Origin: Planctomycetota bacterium
GTDB lineage: Bacteria; Planctomycetota; Phycisphaerae; UBA1845
Direction of reading: 5' to 3'
NCBI GenBank assembly: GCA_024278775.1
Contig: JAJRSP010000131.1
Span: 1-23,680, forward strand
Length of the DNA stretch: 23,680 nt
Shown: piece after piece, positions 1 to 7,644 of the stretch
Layout: each line of letters begins with the position of its first letter
Position numbering within the stretch: the first letter of the stretch is position 1
The notes under the pieces: generated by a model
Databases searched by the model: none
The model's input: only the letters and a program-made list of their open reading frames with translations
Told to the model about the DNA's origin: nothing
Position numbers and translations under genes: made by a program

Positions 1-22
1 CATCGGGTACTCATCGGGTACT
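1..22. repeat. 11-bp tandem duplication
   Basis: The unit CATCGGGTACT occurs twice without a mismatch at 1-11 and 12-22. It lies just beyond the 3' end of the tmRNA gene. The left window edge prevents seeing whether the array continues. No function is assigned. Confidence 0.6.
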
Positions 23-63
23 CGATTTTTCGAGTCGTAAGTCATTGCGAATAAACGACTTAC
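20..63 (-). terminator. possible tmRNA terminator (two adjacent hairpins)
   Basis: Downstream of the minus-strand tmRNA gene there are two perfect inverted repeats: GTAAGTC/GACTTAC (37-43 and 57-63, 13-nt loop) and ACTCGA/TCGAGT (20-25 and 30-35, 4-nt loop). Their position fits transcript ending or 3' trimming. There is no clear U-run on the minus strand, so a classical intrinsic terminator is not proven. Confidence 0.4.
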
Positions 64-66
64 AAA

Positions 67-418
67 TGGAGGCGGGGGGAATCGAACCCCCGTCCCGCGA
101 CGGATCCAAAGATGCCTCTACGTGCATAGTCGATCTTTTGTTTCTCGGGTTGGCCGACGCCGGTCGACAGGCTTCGGCCGCCCCCAGCCCGACTGTGGCT
201 TCGCCCCGGCGCGGTCAGGCGTCACGCAAGGGCTAGCCCACTAGCGTCGTCTCACGGAATAGTGGGCGTCTCCCGCGAGACGGACCGCCAATTCTTAGGC
301 GGCCATGGCAAAGTTAGTGTTGCCAATTAAGGTTTTCGCCAGGTGTTTTACGAGGCCTCCTGACAACCTCGGCACGCCACATCTCCTTCACGACGCCCGG
401 TCGAATCCAATCGCCCCC
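67..418 (-). ncRNA. ssrA: transfer-messenger RNA (tmRNA)
   Basis: This is the trans-translation RNA that rescues stalled ribosomes and tags their unfinished peptide for proteolysis. Read on the minus strand, the 5' end is GGGGGCGATTGGATTCGACC, the typical tmRNA opening. The 3' end has a T-arm with loop TTCGATT closed by five G-C pairs. The acceptor stem closes as GGGGGCG (418-412) with CGCCTCC (74-68), including one G-U pair; the discriminator is A67. CCA is not encoded and must be added after transcription. The segment GGCCTCGTAAAA just before the tag region matches the conserved region of known tmRNAs. Length is 352 nt, normal for a one-piece tmRNA. The ends were set by acceptor-stem pairing and should be right to within one or two bases. 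Confidence 0.95.
295..324 (-). other. tmRNA tag-peptide reading frame
   Basis: Inside the tmRNA, the minus strand reads GGC AAC ACT AAC TTT GCC ATG GCC GCC TAA, giving the tag G-N-T-N-F-A-M-A-A. The hydrophobic ending with Ala-Ala is the degradation signal seen in tmRNA tags (E. coli ends in ALAA). The resume codon is inferred to be the GGC at 324-322 from the alignment of the tag end; a resume point one codon away cannot be excluded. Confidence 0.8.
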
Positions 419-942
419 GAACTCGTCTACCCTCGTCGACAAACACCGCCGCACGAGCCACGGCACGTCCCCAAGCGGTACCCATCGGGCCACTACTCGC
501 GCCGCAGATGAATACCGCACGATCTACTCGCACCAACAACCACTACCGCATGAAACCCGACATTCCGCCGCATCATACAAACAACAGGCAAAAACCGCGA
601 CCACACCAGGCGCACGGCCGGATTGGGGTCGTGAACCATGGCGAATGAACCCACCGGCACAGCCGGGCGAACCACCTGCCCAGCTTGATGCCGCCAGAAG
701 TGTCTCGCACCACACCCCATGGGATCACTTGGCTACAAATACTTTCTCGGAAGTCGATCGCGGGCAATGTCCCGCTGGCCCATGAATCCCGCCATAGAAA
801 CCACTCATCAAGTCACGAGTCACTAATGCAAACACCACCCAGGTGCAATGCCCGGCGCGTCGCCGTCCAAACACCACAAAGGTTGAAGATCTCGATAAAG
901 TACGCTGGGCTGTTTCTCGCTTCAGGCCCTTCAGTAACTCCA
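419..942. other. intergenic stretch without a recognised gene
   Basis: About 520 bases lie between tmRNA and tRNA-Leu. Short open frames exist on both strands, but none has a Shine-Dalgarno site plus a plausible protein, and one runs into the tRNA. The plus strand is rich in A and C and poor in G: 501-560 has 23 C against 10 G. The minus strand is therefore G/T-rich. It should hold the tmRNA promoter, but I see no convincing -10/-35 pair. Confidence 0.5.
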
Positions 943-1024
943 TGCGGCCGAGAGGACTCGAACCTCCACTCCGTTAGGAACTAGATCCTAAATCTAGCGC
1001 GTCTGCCAATTCCGCCACGGCCGC
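943..1024 (-). tRNA. tRNA-Leu (anticodon UAG)
   Basis: The minus strand folds as a class II tRNA with a long variable arm. The acceptor stem starts GCGGCCG (1024-1018) and ends CGGCCGC, with discriminator A943. The anticodon stem CTAGA/TCTAG closes the loop TTTAGGA, giving anticodon UAG, which reads CUA and probably other CUN leucine codons. The T-arm has the loop TTCGAGT. CCA is not encoded. The gene is 82 nt, as expected for tRNA-Leu. Confidence 0.95.
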
Positions 1025-1092
1025 TCCTTGCACCACGCTCCAGACAGATTATCGGCCCGGGTGTCGCTCTTGCCAAGCAGCACGCACACCAT

Positions 1093-1111
1093 TCGGGTCT
1101 CTTCCCGAGAC
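1093..1111 (-). terminator. weak hairpin after aroC
   Basis: Just 3' of the aroC stop the sequence can form TCGGG/CCCGA (1093-1097 with 1104-1108) or, alternatively, GTCTC/GAGAC (1097-1101 with 1107-1111). Either could help end the aroC transcript before the tRNA gene. No U-tract follows on the minus strand, so this is a weak call. Confidence 0.3.
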
Positions 1112-1118
1112 TCACAGG

Positions 1119-2285
1119 TCAAGACCCTTGGCTCCCCACGCTTCGTGCCGCGGCGAGGAACACATCGTAACTTGTCCGCACCTCCGTGAGTGTATCTCCA
1201 CCGAACTTTTCCAGAAATGCCCTGGCCATCTCGAACGCTACCACGTTTTCGGCTACCACGCTGGCCGCAGGCACGGCCGAGATATCGCTACGTTCGTAGT
1301 CCGATCGCTCCGGTGATTTCGTTTCCAGGTTCACGCTGTCCATCCCCCGAAGCAGCGTGCTGATCGGTTTCATCGCACCCCGAATCACGATCGGCATGCC
1401 GTTGGTCATCCCGCCTTCCAAACCACCGGCATGGTTGGAGCTTCGCACGAAACCGACACTGGCCGTGTCCACGAGGGCAGGGTCGAACCCGATGGGGTCG
1501 TGTACCCGGCTACCCGGTCGGTCGGCCACAACAAACCCCGCGCCGATCTCTACGCCCTTGAAGGCCTGAATGGAACCGACCGCCTGCATGAGCCGTCCGT
1601 CCAGCTTGTCCTGCCACCGCATACAGCTACCGAGCCCCGGCGGACACCCTTCGACACGAACCTCGACCACTCCGCCCAGGGTGTCCTTGTCGATCTTCGC
1701 TTGTTTGACGCCCGCGATCATCTTCTCCGCCGCGTCGGCGTCCGGGCAATACGCCTCGTTGGCGTCGCGCAGAGAAGCCAACACCACATTGGTGCCACAG
1801 GCCGGCACTTTTGCTGCCACGCCGCCCAGCCGCACCACATACCCCACGGCATCTATCCCGAACTCGTTCAACAACGATCGCACTAGCGCACCCGCGGCTA
1901 CACGCGCCGCCGTTTCCCGAGCCGACGCCCGCTCCAGGGTATTGCGGCAATCCGTCGTAAGCCATTTCAGACTCCCCGCCAAGTCTGCGTGCCCCGGTCG
2001 CGGTCTGACCACGGGCGGCGCTTCGTCGATACGGTGGTCCCGGTTCACGATCTGAAGCGTGATCGGTGATCCGATCGTCACGCCGCGCCTCAGCCCCGAG
2101 AGAATCGTCACCTCATCGCGTTCGATCTTCATTCGACCGCCGCGGCCATATCCCCCCTGCCGTCTCTCCAGTTCTCCGTTGATGATCGCTTCGTCAATGA
2201 CCACACCGGCCGGCATCCCCTCGACGAGCGCCGTCACGACCGCTCCGTGCGATTCCCCGGCTGTTCTATAGTCAAGCTGTGTCAT
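1119..2285 (-). CDS. aroC: chorismate synthase
   Basis: This enzyme makes chorismate from 5-enolpyruvylshikimate-3-phosphate by eliminating phosphate, the last step of the shikimate pathway; it needs reduced FMN and acts in the cytoplasm. The 388-residue protein is of normal family length. Visible signatures are GESHG (10-14, with the conserved His13), RPGHADL (near 96-102), RASARETAARVA (119-130), NHAGGLEGGMTNG (284-296) and the C-terminal block SVNLETKSPERSDYERSD. The ATG at 2285 was chosen over one 27 bases further upstream because the protein begins directly with the conserved MTQLDYRTAGESHG; no Shine-Dalgarno precedes it, but a -10 element does, suggesting a leaderless mRNA. It stands alone, divergent from the YjbQ-family gene, and has no pathway neighbours in the window. 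Confidence 0.97.
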   Translation of the reverse strand: MTQLDYRTAGESHGAVVTALVEGMPAGVVIDEAIINGELERRQGGYGRGGRMKIERDEVTILSGLRRGVTIGSPITLQIVNRDHRIDEAPPVVRPRPGHADLAGSLKWLTTDCRNTLERASARETAARVAAGALVRSLLNEFGIDAVGYVVRLGGVAAKVPACGTNVVLASLRDANEAYCPDADAAEKMIAGVKQAKIDKDTLGGVVEVRVEGCPPGLGSCMRWQDKLDGRLMQAVGSIQAFKGVEIGAGFVVADRPGSRVHDPIGFDPALVDTASVGFVRSSNHAGGLEGGMTNGMPIVIRGAMKPISTLLRGMDSVNLETKSPERSDYERSDISAVPAASVVAENVVAFEMARAFLEKFGGDTLTEVRTSYDVFLAAARSVGSQGS

Positions 2286-2292
2286 GGGTTCT

Positions 2293-2298
2293 ATTGTA
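2293..2298 (-). promoter_or_regulatory. -10 element of aroC (leaderless)
   Basis: The minus strand reads TACAAT followed by seven bases and then the aroC ATG. A -10 at this distance would start transcription at or within a base or two of the start codon. No good -35 hexamer is visible 16-18 bases upstream. Confidence 0.5.
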
Positions 2299-2405
2299 CG
2301 CTTCGGTGCCAAATTGGCGACTTGCCGAAAGAACGTTCCCCCCGCAGGCCGCCTCTGCGGCGTGAGGATCCCTCAGCGGCCCCGCACACCACGCACCGTT
2401 TGTGA

Positions 2406-2433
2406 TGGACACGCCGTCCCCCCCTGCTACACT
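2406..2433 (+). promoter_or_regulatory. σ70-type promoter of the YjbQ-family gene (leaderless)
   Basis: TGGACA (2406-2411, five of six matches to TTGACA) is separated by 16 bases from TACACT (2428-2433). The ATG lies six bases after the -10, so the predicted start of transcription is the A of the start codon. No Shine-Dalgarno is present, consistent with a leaderless message. Confidence 0.6.
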
Positions 2434-2439
2434 TCGAGC

Positions 2440-2862
2440 ATGACCGTGGAGTCGCACCAGTTTGAGATTGATACCTCGGGGCACAACGAAGTCCTCAACA
2501 TCACCGACCACGTCACCCGGTGCCTCGTCGATGGCACGATATCCTCCGGCACGGCTACCGTCTTCGTGATCGGATCCACGGCCGGCATCACCACAACAGA
2601 ATTCGAACCGGGGCTCGCCACGCACGACCTCCGAACGGCCTTCGAGGGGATCGCTCCCCAAAACGGACGTTACCTCCACGAAGAAACGTGGCACGACAAC
2701 AACGGACATTCGCACGTTCGAGCTTCACTACTCGGTCCGAGTCTCACTGTCCCGATGATCGACCGTCAGCTCCAATTGGGTACGTGGCAGCAAATCGTCC
2801 TGATCGATTTTGATACGCGTTCCCGGCTTCGTCGTATCGTCGTGCAAGTGCTCGGAGAATGA
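2440..2862 (+). CDS. yjbQ: YjbQ/UPF0047 family protein
   Basis: A 140-residue cytoplasmic protein of the YjbQ (UPF0047) family, small proteins with conserved histidines in a trimeric fold. Members have been linked to a weak thiamine-phosphate synthase activity, but the physiological role is unsettled. Family hallmarks are GTATVFVIGSTAGITTTE (37-54), then HDNNGHSHVRASLLGPS (85-101) with the conserved His cluster, and LGTWQQIVLIDFD (113-125). Length is typical. The ATG at 2440 was chosen because the family's N-terminus begins there; the open frame continues upstream but that part is unlike the family. It is divergent from aroC and apparently monocistronic. Confidence 0.9.
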   Translation: MTVESHQFEIDTSGHNEVLNITDHVTRCLVDGTISSGTATVFVIGSTAGITTTEFEPGLATHDLRTAFEGIAPQNGRYLHEETWHDNNGHSHVRASLLGPSLTVPMIDRQLQLGTWQQIVLIDFDTRSRLRRIVVQVLGE

Positions 2863-3219
2863 TCGGTCCGAACAGCGCGTGGCTTGGGATCTCCCAACCG
2901 GACCCACTTGGCCCCGTAACCGAAAGGCGCGACATGATACCGCCCCACCTCCAGAGCAGACGCGGTTCTCGACTCGGTGAGCCCACCCGGACATCTGAAA
3001 AACCGCACGAGTTCCCGATGGCATCGGAACAAGTTCCGTTTGCGACTCGGGCGGGGGGCACATCATGGTCACGCAAGTGTGAATCATGCCATTTATCGCT
3101 TCCCACCAAGTTGGACTTGACGGGAAGGGGTTGGTAGCGTCGCTGGCTCGGAATGTGAAAAGGCACCCGTATCTGTTGCGGGGCAAACGAACCACGTCGG
3201 TTTAATAGAGGTGGGTTGA
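2863..3219. other. intergenic stretch, nothing recognised
   Basis: About 360 bases after the YjbQ-family gene. I see no RNA gene, no strong promoter and no convincing coding frame. A TTGACG at 3117-3122 has no partner -10 at the right distance. GAGGTGG at 3208-3214 is the Shine-Dalgarno of the next gene. Confidence 0.5.
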
Positions 3220-3609
3220 ATGAAAGATGTAAAGTTATCGATGATGTCCCTGGCCGCCATAATGTCCGCGGGGTGTTTCATCCCATGCGAAGGTGTGGGC
3301 CATACCGAAGGCCTCGATGCCACCATCGAGCGGTGGCGAGAGGACTCTGCAAACCCCGATTTTTACTGCAATGTTAGGGTCGTCGGAGCATGTACCGGGG
3401 GAAACATTGTGTTCCTGAAGACGGTTGACATCGATTCCGGTTCGACGTCGTTTTTTGATGCTTCCACGGGTCAGTTTTTGGGGTCTCAATGTTTCGGCTT
3501 CCCCTTTTTCTTCTGGATCAATTCACCCATTGCGTTCTTTTGTCAGGAAGGCATGGTGACGGAATCATTTTGCGGCGGATATGCCGTAGGAGAAACGATC
3601 CGCCCGTAA
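3220..3609 (+). CDS. small cysteine-rich exported protein, unknown function
   Basis: A 129-residue protein that I do not recognise. The N-terminus (MKDVKLSMMSLAAIMSAGC) looks like an export signal; Cys19 could be a lipidation site, but the -3 residue is Ser, so the lipobox is poor. Six more cysteines (23, 50, 58, 91, 108, 118) could form three disulfides, and a very aromatic patch, CFGFPFFFW, lies at 91-99. A good Shine-Dalgarno (GAGGTGG) sits five bases before the ATG. The gene looks more AT-rich than its neighbours, with many T-rich codons. It converges with ccsA. Export or surface exposure is inference. Confidence 0.7.
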   Translation: MKDVKLSMMSLAAIMSAGCFIPCEGVGHTEGLDATIERWREDSANPDFYCNVRVVGACTGGNIVFLKTVDIDSGSTSFFDASTGQFLGSQCFGFPFFFWINSPIAFFCQEGMVTESFCGGYAVGETIRP

Positions 3610-3709
3610 TTCATTCTGAGTGCGATCCGACGTCACGCGGGCGCTGCGATGCGCACGCACCTGCCTTGTGTACATCACAGGCGGATACTCAGCGGCTACT
3701 TGGTATCCC

Positions 3710-5515
3710 TCAGACCAGCGTGGTGAGTGCGGCTGGATCCGAGGGGATTCGTTGGCGACGAACCAAGTAGATCAGGGCGCAGATCGCAATGAAAGTCAAA
3801 TCTGCCCCACCACTTCGGAACATGTGCTTCACAATAGCACCGGTACCGAAGCCGTAGCTATGCAGGCCGATACCGAGCACATAGTTGACACCGACGTAGG
3901 TCATGATGATGAGCCAGAACGCGAGGATGCTCTTGAACGCCGTAGCGAAGGGACCTTTGGCCAGGACGAACAGCACGATCGCAAACCCGGCCGCACCGAG
4001 CGCCAACAGCTTGCCGCCGGTCAGTGGCGCAAGCGTCGGAACGATCAGTGTGAAGAGTCCTACGGTCATGACGAGCGCAACCCCATAGGCCCACTTTGGT
4101 ACACGTTCCGTGTCGATCCGAACATGCAAAATCGTCAGGTAACCGAGCAGTGCGACGAGCGACCAGACCTCCTTCGGATCCCAGCCCCAATAACGTCCCC
4201 AGGACGATGCGGCCCACATACTACCGGTGGCGATACCGGTCAGGAGCAGGATCGACCCAACACTGATGTACCAATAGTGCATCCGGTCGATCGCCTCGAT
4301 CCAGGCGACGCGCTTCGGAAACAGAGACATCGTCACGAGTTGGGCGTGCGCGATGACCACGCCCAGCGCCAATACCGAATAAGAGACCATGATGATCGGT
4401 ACGTGGATTGCCATCCAGACCGTGTCAAGAAGCACCGGAGTCGTGGGTCTAATAAAATGATTCATCGGCAGTACGTCGGCCAGCATGAGTGCGACCGCCG
4501 CGACGAACGCCGACGTCAGAAGCACCGATCGCTGGCGGATCAACACAAGCGAGAGAATGGCAAAGGCGGCCATCCCCCAACTCAGAAAGAGAAGCGATTC
4601 GAACATGTTGGAGGCCGGTACGTGCCCCGCAATATCCCACCGCAGCCAGATTCCGTAGGACAGCATCCCAAAACCACCGACGAGCGACAAGGCCACCAGC
4701 ACGTCGGCCCAGGACTTCTTGACGAAGACTGCCACACCAGCCAAGACCGCACCGGCCAGGAGCATCCACCAGGCCCTTTGGAATGGGTTCATCCGGTTGT
4801 ACCACAGTTCTTCGGCGATTCGATCGCGCGTAGGGCGATAGACGGCAGGCAGCGCATCGAGCGCCGTGCGAAGCGCCGTCGCCGCAGTGGCGAACGAAGC
4901 CGCGTCATCCGCCAGGAACGCTTCACGAACCGACGCCCAAGCCGTCGACGCGGCGGCAAGCGCCGGGTCATCATCCGAGGCGTTTGGCGTCAACGCAGAC
5001 CAGCGACCAACGGGGTCTTTCGCATCGGGCACGGGTCGAATCACGGTGCCGCTAAAGATACGCTGCAGGGTTCCGAGTTTTCCGTTGATCTTCCCCACTT
5101 TCATTTCAAGCGGATCGGGTTTGGCTTGCGGGTCGCGATGTGCGGCCGCATCGGTTAGCTCATGGAGGCGTTCATGCATGACCAGCTCTTGATACGAATA
5201 GACGGTCTGTGTGGGAGAGAGTTGCAACTCGCCACGCAACTCGGCGTTGCTGATTCGTATCAACGGCTCCTGCATCCATTTCCTCGGCTCAAATGTCATG
5301 GAGAGCAAAAGCAGCACGGGATCCCGACCGCCGGGAAACTCACTTCCCGTGATGGTGTCGGCCATATCGCGGGCAAGCGTATCAAACGGCGGCCAGCGGC
5401 CATCATGCTGAACCGTCATCTCGCGAATGGGAGTTACGTCGAGTGACGTCGGCAGCACGGGCTGTACGCTGGATGCACTGGACCAGACAGCCATAGTGAG
5501 TAATAGTGTCGTCAT
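3710..5515 (-). CDS. ccsA: cytochrome c biogenesis protein CcsA/ResC with periplasmic N-terminal domain
   Basis: This is the haem-handling membrane subunit of System II cytochrome c maturation, which presents haem outside the inner membrane for attachment to CXXCH apocytochromes. The WWD motif is clear (WGRYWGWDPKEVWS, 439-452), and flanking conserved histidines are visible at His371 (WMAIHVPIIM) and His552 (GLHSYGFGTG). Many membrane helices run from about 247 to the C-terminus. Unlike the short classical CcsA (around 320 residues), this 601-residue form carries a signal-like N-terminus and about 210 residues of extracytoplasmic domain opening with TVQHDGRWPPFDTLARD, an extension style seen in Bacteroidetes-type CcsA fusions. 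The start overlaps the resB stop by four bases (ATGA), implying coupled translation. It should serve the multiheme cytochromes around it. Confidence 0.93.
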   Translation of the reverse strand: MTTLLLTMAVWSSASSVQPVLPTSLDVTPIREMTVQHDGRWPPFDTLARDMADTITGSEFPGGRDPVLLLLSMTFEPRKWMQEPLIRISNAELRGELQLSPTQTVYSYQELVMHERLHELTDAAAHRDPQAKPDPLEMKVGKINGKLGTLQRIFSGTVIRPVPDAKDPVGRWSALTPNASDDDPALAAASTAWASVREAFLADDAASFATAATALRTALDALPAVYRPTRDRIAEELWYNRMNPFQRAWWMLLAGAVLAGVAVFVKKSWADVLVALSLVGGFGMLSYGIWLRWDIAGHVPASNMFESLLFLSWGMAAFAILSLVLIRQRSVLLTSAFVAAVALMLADVLPMNHFIRPTTPVLLDTVWMAIHVPIIMVSYSVLALGVVIAHAQLVTMSLFPKRVAWIEAIDRMHYWYISVGSILLLTGIATGSMWAASSWGRYWGWDPKEVWSLVALLGYLTILHVRIDTERVPKWAYGVALVMTVGLFTLIVPTLAPLTGGKLLALGAAGFAIVLFVLAKGPFATAFKSILAFWLIIMTYVGVNYVLGIGLHSYGFGTGAIVKHMFRSGGADLTFIAICALIYLVRRQRIPSDPAALTTLV

Positions 5516-7452
5516 CGTGAGGAGACTCCGGGGCTACTTTTTTCCACTTGCGCGACGGAATGAGGACTGCCCGACCGGGGCAGCGCCGATGAGAACGTAT
5601 CGTGTTCACCGCCGCCACCGGTGCATCGCTGTTCGGCGTGTAGGAGATCAATGCGAAACTCACCGGGGGTCGATTGGTTCGAGATGCCCTGCGCACCAGG
5701 CAGCGCCTGCCGTTGTTGCCGGGTGCGCGTGAACAGAACAACGATCATACCGCAGATCATCAGGCCATGACCGGCAAACACGATCACGGTACCTGGATCA
5801 CGCGAGACGCTCAGAATGGTAATCCGCCGATTGCCGTCCAACTGGTAACTGGATTGAAAGAAAGTGTAGCGACCGTAATCCGTCGGATGGTTCATGCTGA
5901 TGAGTCGAGAGAGCGCCCCCCCGCCGGCAGCATCGGTGATCGTGACGCGCGACTCAAACGACCTGGGTCGCTGCTCGCCGGGATAGTACCCGACGCGGAA
6001 ACTGTCGAGCTTAATCGTGAAACCGAGCGGCACAGTCTTCGAGGTGTAACCTAATTCATACGGTTTTCGGTTTACTGTGATGGGGAGCGGTCGATCCTTC
6101 TGCAGCCAGACGGTATCGGACGAGTCACCCGTGGTGAGCCGCAACTCGATACCGGGTGATCGCTCCTTGGTCGGTGGGTCGATCGGACGAAACGTGTGCT
6201 CGAAGCGCGCGTGATCGATCGACCGATGCACGACAAGCTGACGCCCGGACCAGGGGGTATTCACGGCTTCGTCGACCTGGATCGGCGTAACGGTAACTTC
6301 GCCGTCTGCGCCCGCGAATCTCGCATACAGATCGCCCTGGGGACCACGCAATACCTCCACCGGGGTGAGCGGTGGCGATACGCCGGCCTCGAAAAGATGG
6401 GTGACCTTGAGATCGGCGAGTTCGCTGTCCTTATGCATAGAGGCGAAACCCGGATACTTGGCGAAGGCGAGACGGGTTTCCACCTCTTCGCCACCGGCAA
6501 TCTCGACTTCGATAGCCGGATTGAGTGGCTTGTCCGAGGTGTTGGTGATTTGGTTATTCGCGCCGACCGTGGCGTGCGGCATAAACCGAAGCACACGAAA
6601 AGACAACCCCGTATCACCAATCGCGATGGGCAGCGTGAGGCACTCCTCCACGGGACGTTCCACCGTTTGCCCCTGGTACTCAATCCTCACGCGCCCTGGG
6701 CCGGAACCGGTAGCCTCCGCCGACGGCTTCAACAGCGTTGTTAGCTCTTCAGCAGAACGGACAATTCGAAAACTCACCGGGATCGATCCGGATGTGGCAC
6801 GTTGATTCGGAAACACCCACAAAGGTGTGCGGTGTCCGCCGGCCGCGATGGAAAGTTCCACGGCTGGACGCAACAGCGGGTTGTCATCACGCATCTGCTC
6901 AACCACTTCGCTATCGGGTACGTATTGTTCGACCTGGATCGTCAGGTCGCCGACCTTGATCGCAGGGATGGCGGACGACACCACGGTACGCAGCCCGCCG
7001 ACGTAAGCCGGGTCGAGATCGATCGAGGTTCCTTGTCCGCTCTTCCGGTCGAACACGGTTAGCGTTTCGGAGTCTCGCAGCACGAACTGGTCCGAGGATT
7101 GGCCCTCCGCCAGTGCAAGTTGACCATCCTCCGCAAAGTAGCGCGTGATCAATGCCCCGGTGAAAATCAGCAGGATGGCGCTATGTGTCATGACAAAGCC
7201 AATCCGCCATTTACTGAAGGGGAACCGCAAGATGATGGCGGCCAGCACATTGATCGAGAGCAGCGCCAACAGCGTCGTGAACCACGTGGCGCGGTAATAC
7301 GCGCTGAGCGCGTACTCCGTCGAGTGGATGGACTCGTACACGGTCGCGCACGCCAACGAAAGTAACAGCAGGACCAATAACACGGCCGCAAACCATAGCG
7401 ACCCGATGGCCCGGAGAAGGCGATACGTAGGAGAGACCGGTGAAGCTTGCAT
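5512..7452 (-). CDS. resB: cytochrome c biogenesis protein ResB/Ccs1
   Basis: ResB is the partner of CcsA in System II maturation; together they move haem to the periplasmic side and help attach it to apocytochromes. The 646-residue protein has three N-terminal membrane helices (about 20-38, 58-76, 86-102) with His90 in FVMTHSAILLIFTGA, a large periplasmic domain (about 105-550), and a last helix at 553-575 starting near the conserved His562 (VFAGHG). A 70-residue tail rich in Gly, Ser and Pro follows. The periplasmic part contains two copies of a module: one at 171-216 (VEQYVPDSEVV then WVF) and one at 284-336 (VLRFMPHATV then NPAIEVEI). The ATG at 7452 was chosen because GAGGA lies six bases before it; a GTG 24 bases upstream lacks such a site. 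A σ54-type promoter is about 100 bases upstream. Confidence 0.92.
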   Translation of the reverse strand: MQASPVSPTYRLLRAIGSLWFAAVLLVLLLLSLACATVYESIHSTEYALSAYYRATWFTTLLALLSINVLAAIILRFPFSKWRIGFVMTHSAILLIFTGALITRYFAEDGQLALAEGQSSDQFVLRDSETLTVFDRKSGQGTSIDLDPAYVGGLRTVVSSAIPAIKVGDLTIQVEQYVPDSEVVEQMRDDNPLLRPAVELSIAAGGHRTPLWVFPNQRATSGSIPVSFRIVRSAEELTTLLKPSAEATGSGPGRVRIEYQGQTVERPVEECLTLPIAIGDTGLSFRVLRFMPHATVGANNQITNTSDKPLNPAIEVEIAGGEEVETRLAFAKYPGFASMHKDSELADLKVTHLFEAGVSPPLTPVEVLRGPQGDLYARFAGADGEVTVTPIQVDEAVNTPWSGRQLVVHRSIDHARFEHTFRPIDPPTKERSPGIELRLTTGDSSDTVWLQKDRPLPITVNRKPYELGYTSKTVPLGFTIKLDSFRVGYYPGEQRPRSFESRVTITDAAGGGALSRLISMNHPTDYGRYTFFQSSYQLDGNRRITILSVSRDPGTVIVFAGHGLMICGMIVVLFTRTRQQRQALPGAQGISNQSTPGEFRIDLLHAEQRCTGGGGEHDTFSSALPRSGSPHSVAQVEKSSPGVSSR

Positions 7453-7553
7453 GACGTTCCTCAGCAACCCGCCCACACCGTGACGAGCGAACCCACGCCC
7501 GCCCGGAGCGGGCCCTATTCCTGTGCGACCCTCACGGCATCACCTCTCGATGT

Positions 7554-7569
7554 GGCAAGCCGCATACCA
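7554..7569 (-). promoter_or_regulatory. candidate σ54 (-24/-12) promoter of resB-ccsA
   Basis: The minus strand reads TGGTATGCGGCTTGCC: GG at 7568-7567 and GC at 7556-7555 with exactly ten bases between, and a full TTGC box. The -24 half deviates from TGGCAC at two positions. Predicted start is near 7543, giving a leader of about 90 bases to the resB ATG. It lies in the gap after the 12-haem cytochrome gene, so resB-ccsA could be transcribed on its own as well as by read-through. Confidence 0.55.
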
Positions 7570-7644
7570 AATCTGAGAAAATCGCCCCCGCGCAGGCCCC
7601 CGAGCGGCCCTCATCGGGCGTGAACCGGTCCCCCGCAAGAACCT

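Noticed and set aside
685..984. Plus-strand open frame of 99 codons
   Set aside because: It runs into the tRNA-Leu gene and has no ribosome site.
3165..3180. GGCAC...TTGC upstream of the Cys-rich gene as a σ54 promoter
   Set aside because: The GG to GC spacing is 14 bases, not 10, so it cannot work as a -24/-12 promoter.
3620..5158. Long plus-strand open frame (512 codons) opposite ccsA
   Set aside because: The translation is very rich in Arg, His, Asp and Gln with no domain; it is the antisense shadow of ccsA, which has the WWD motif and conserved histidines.
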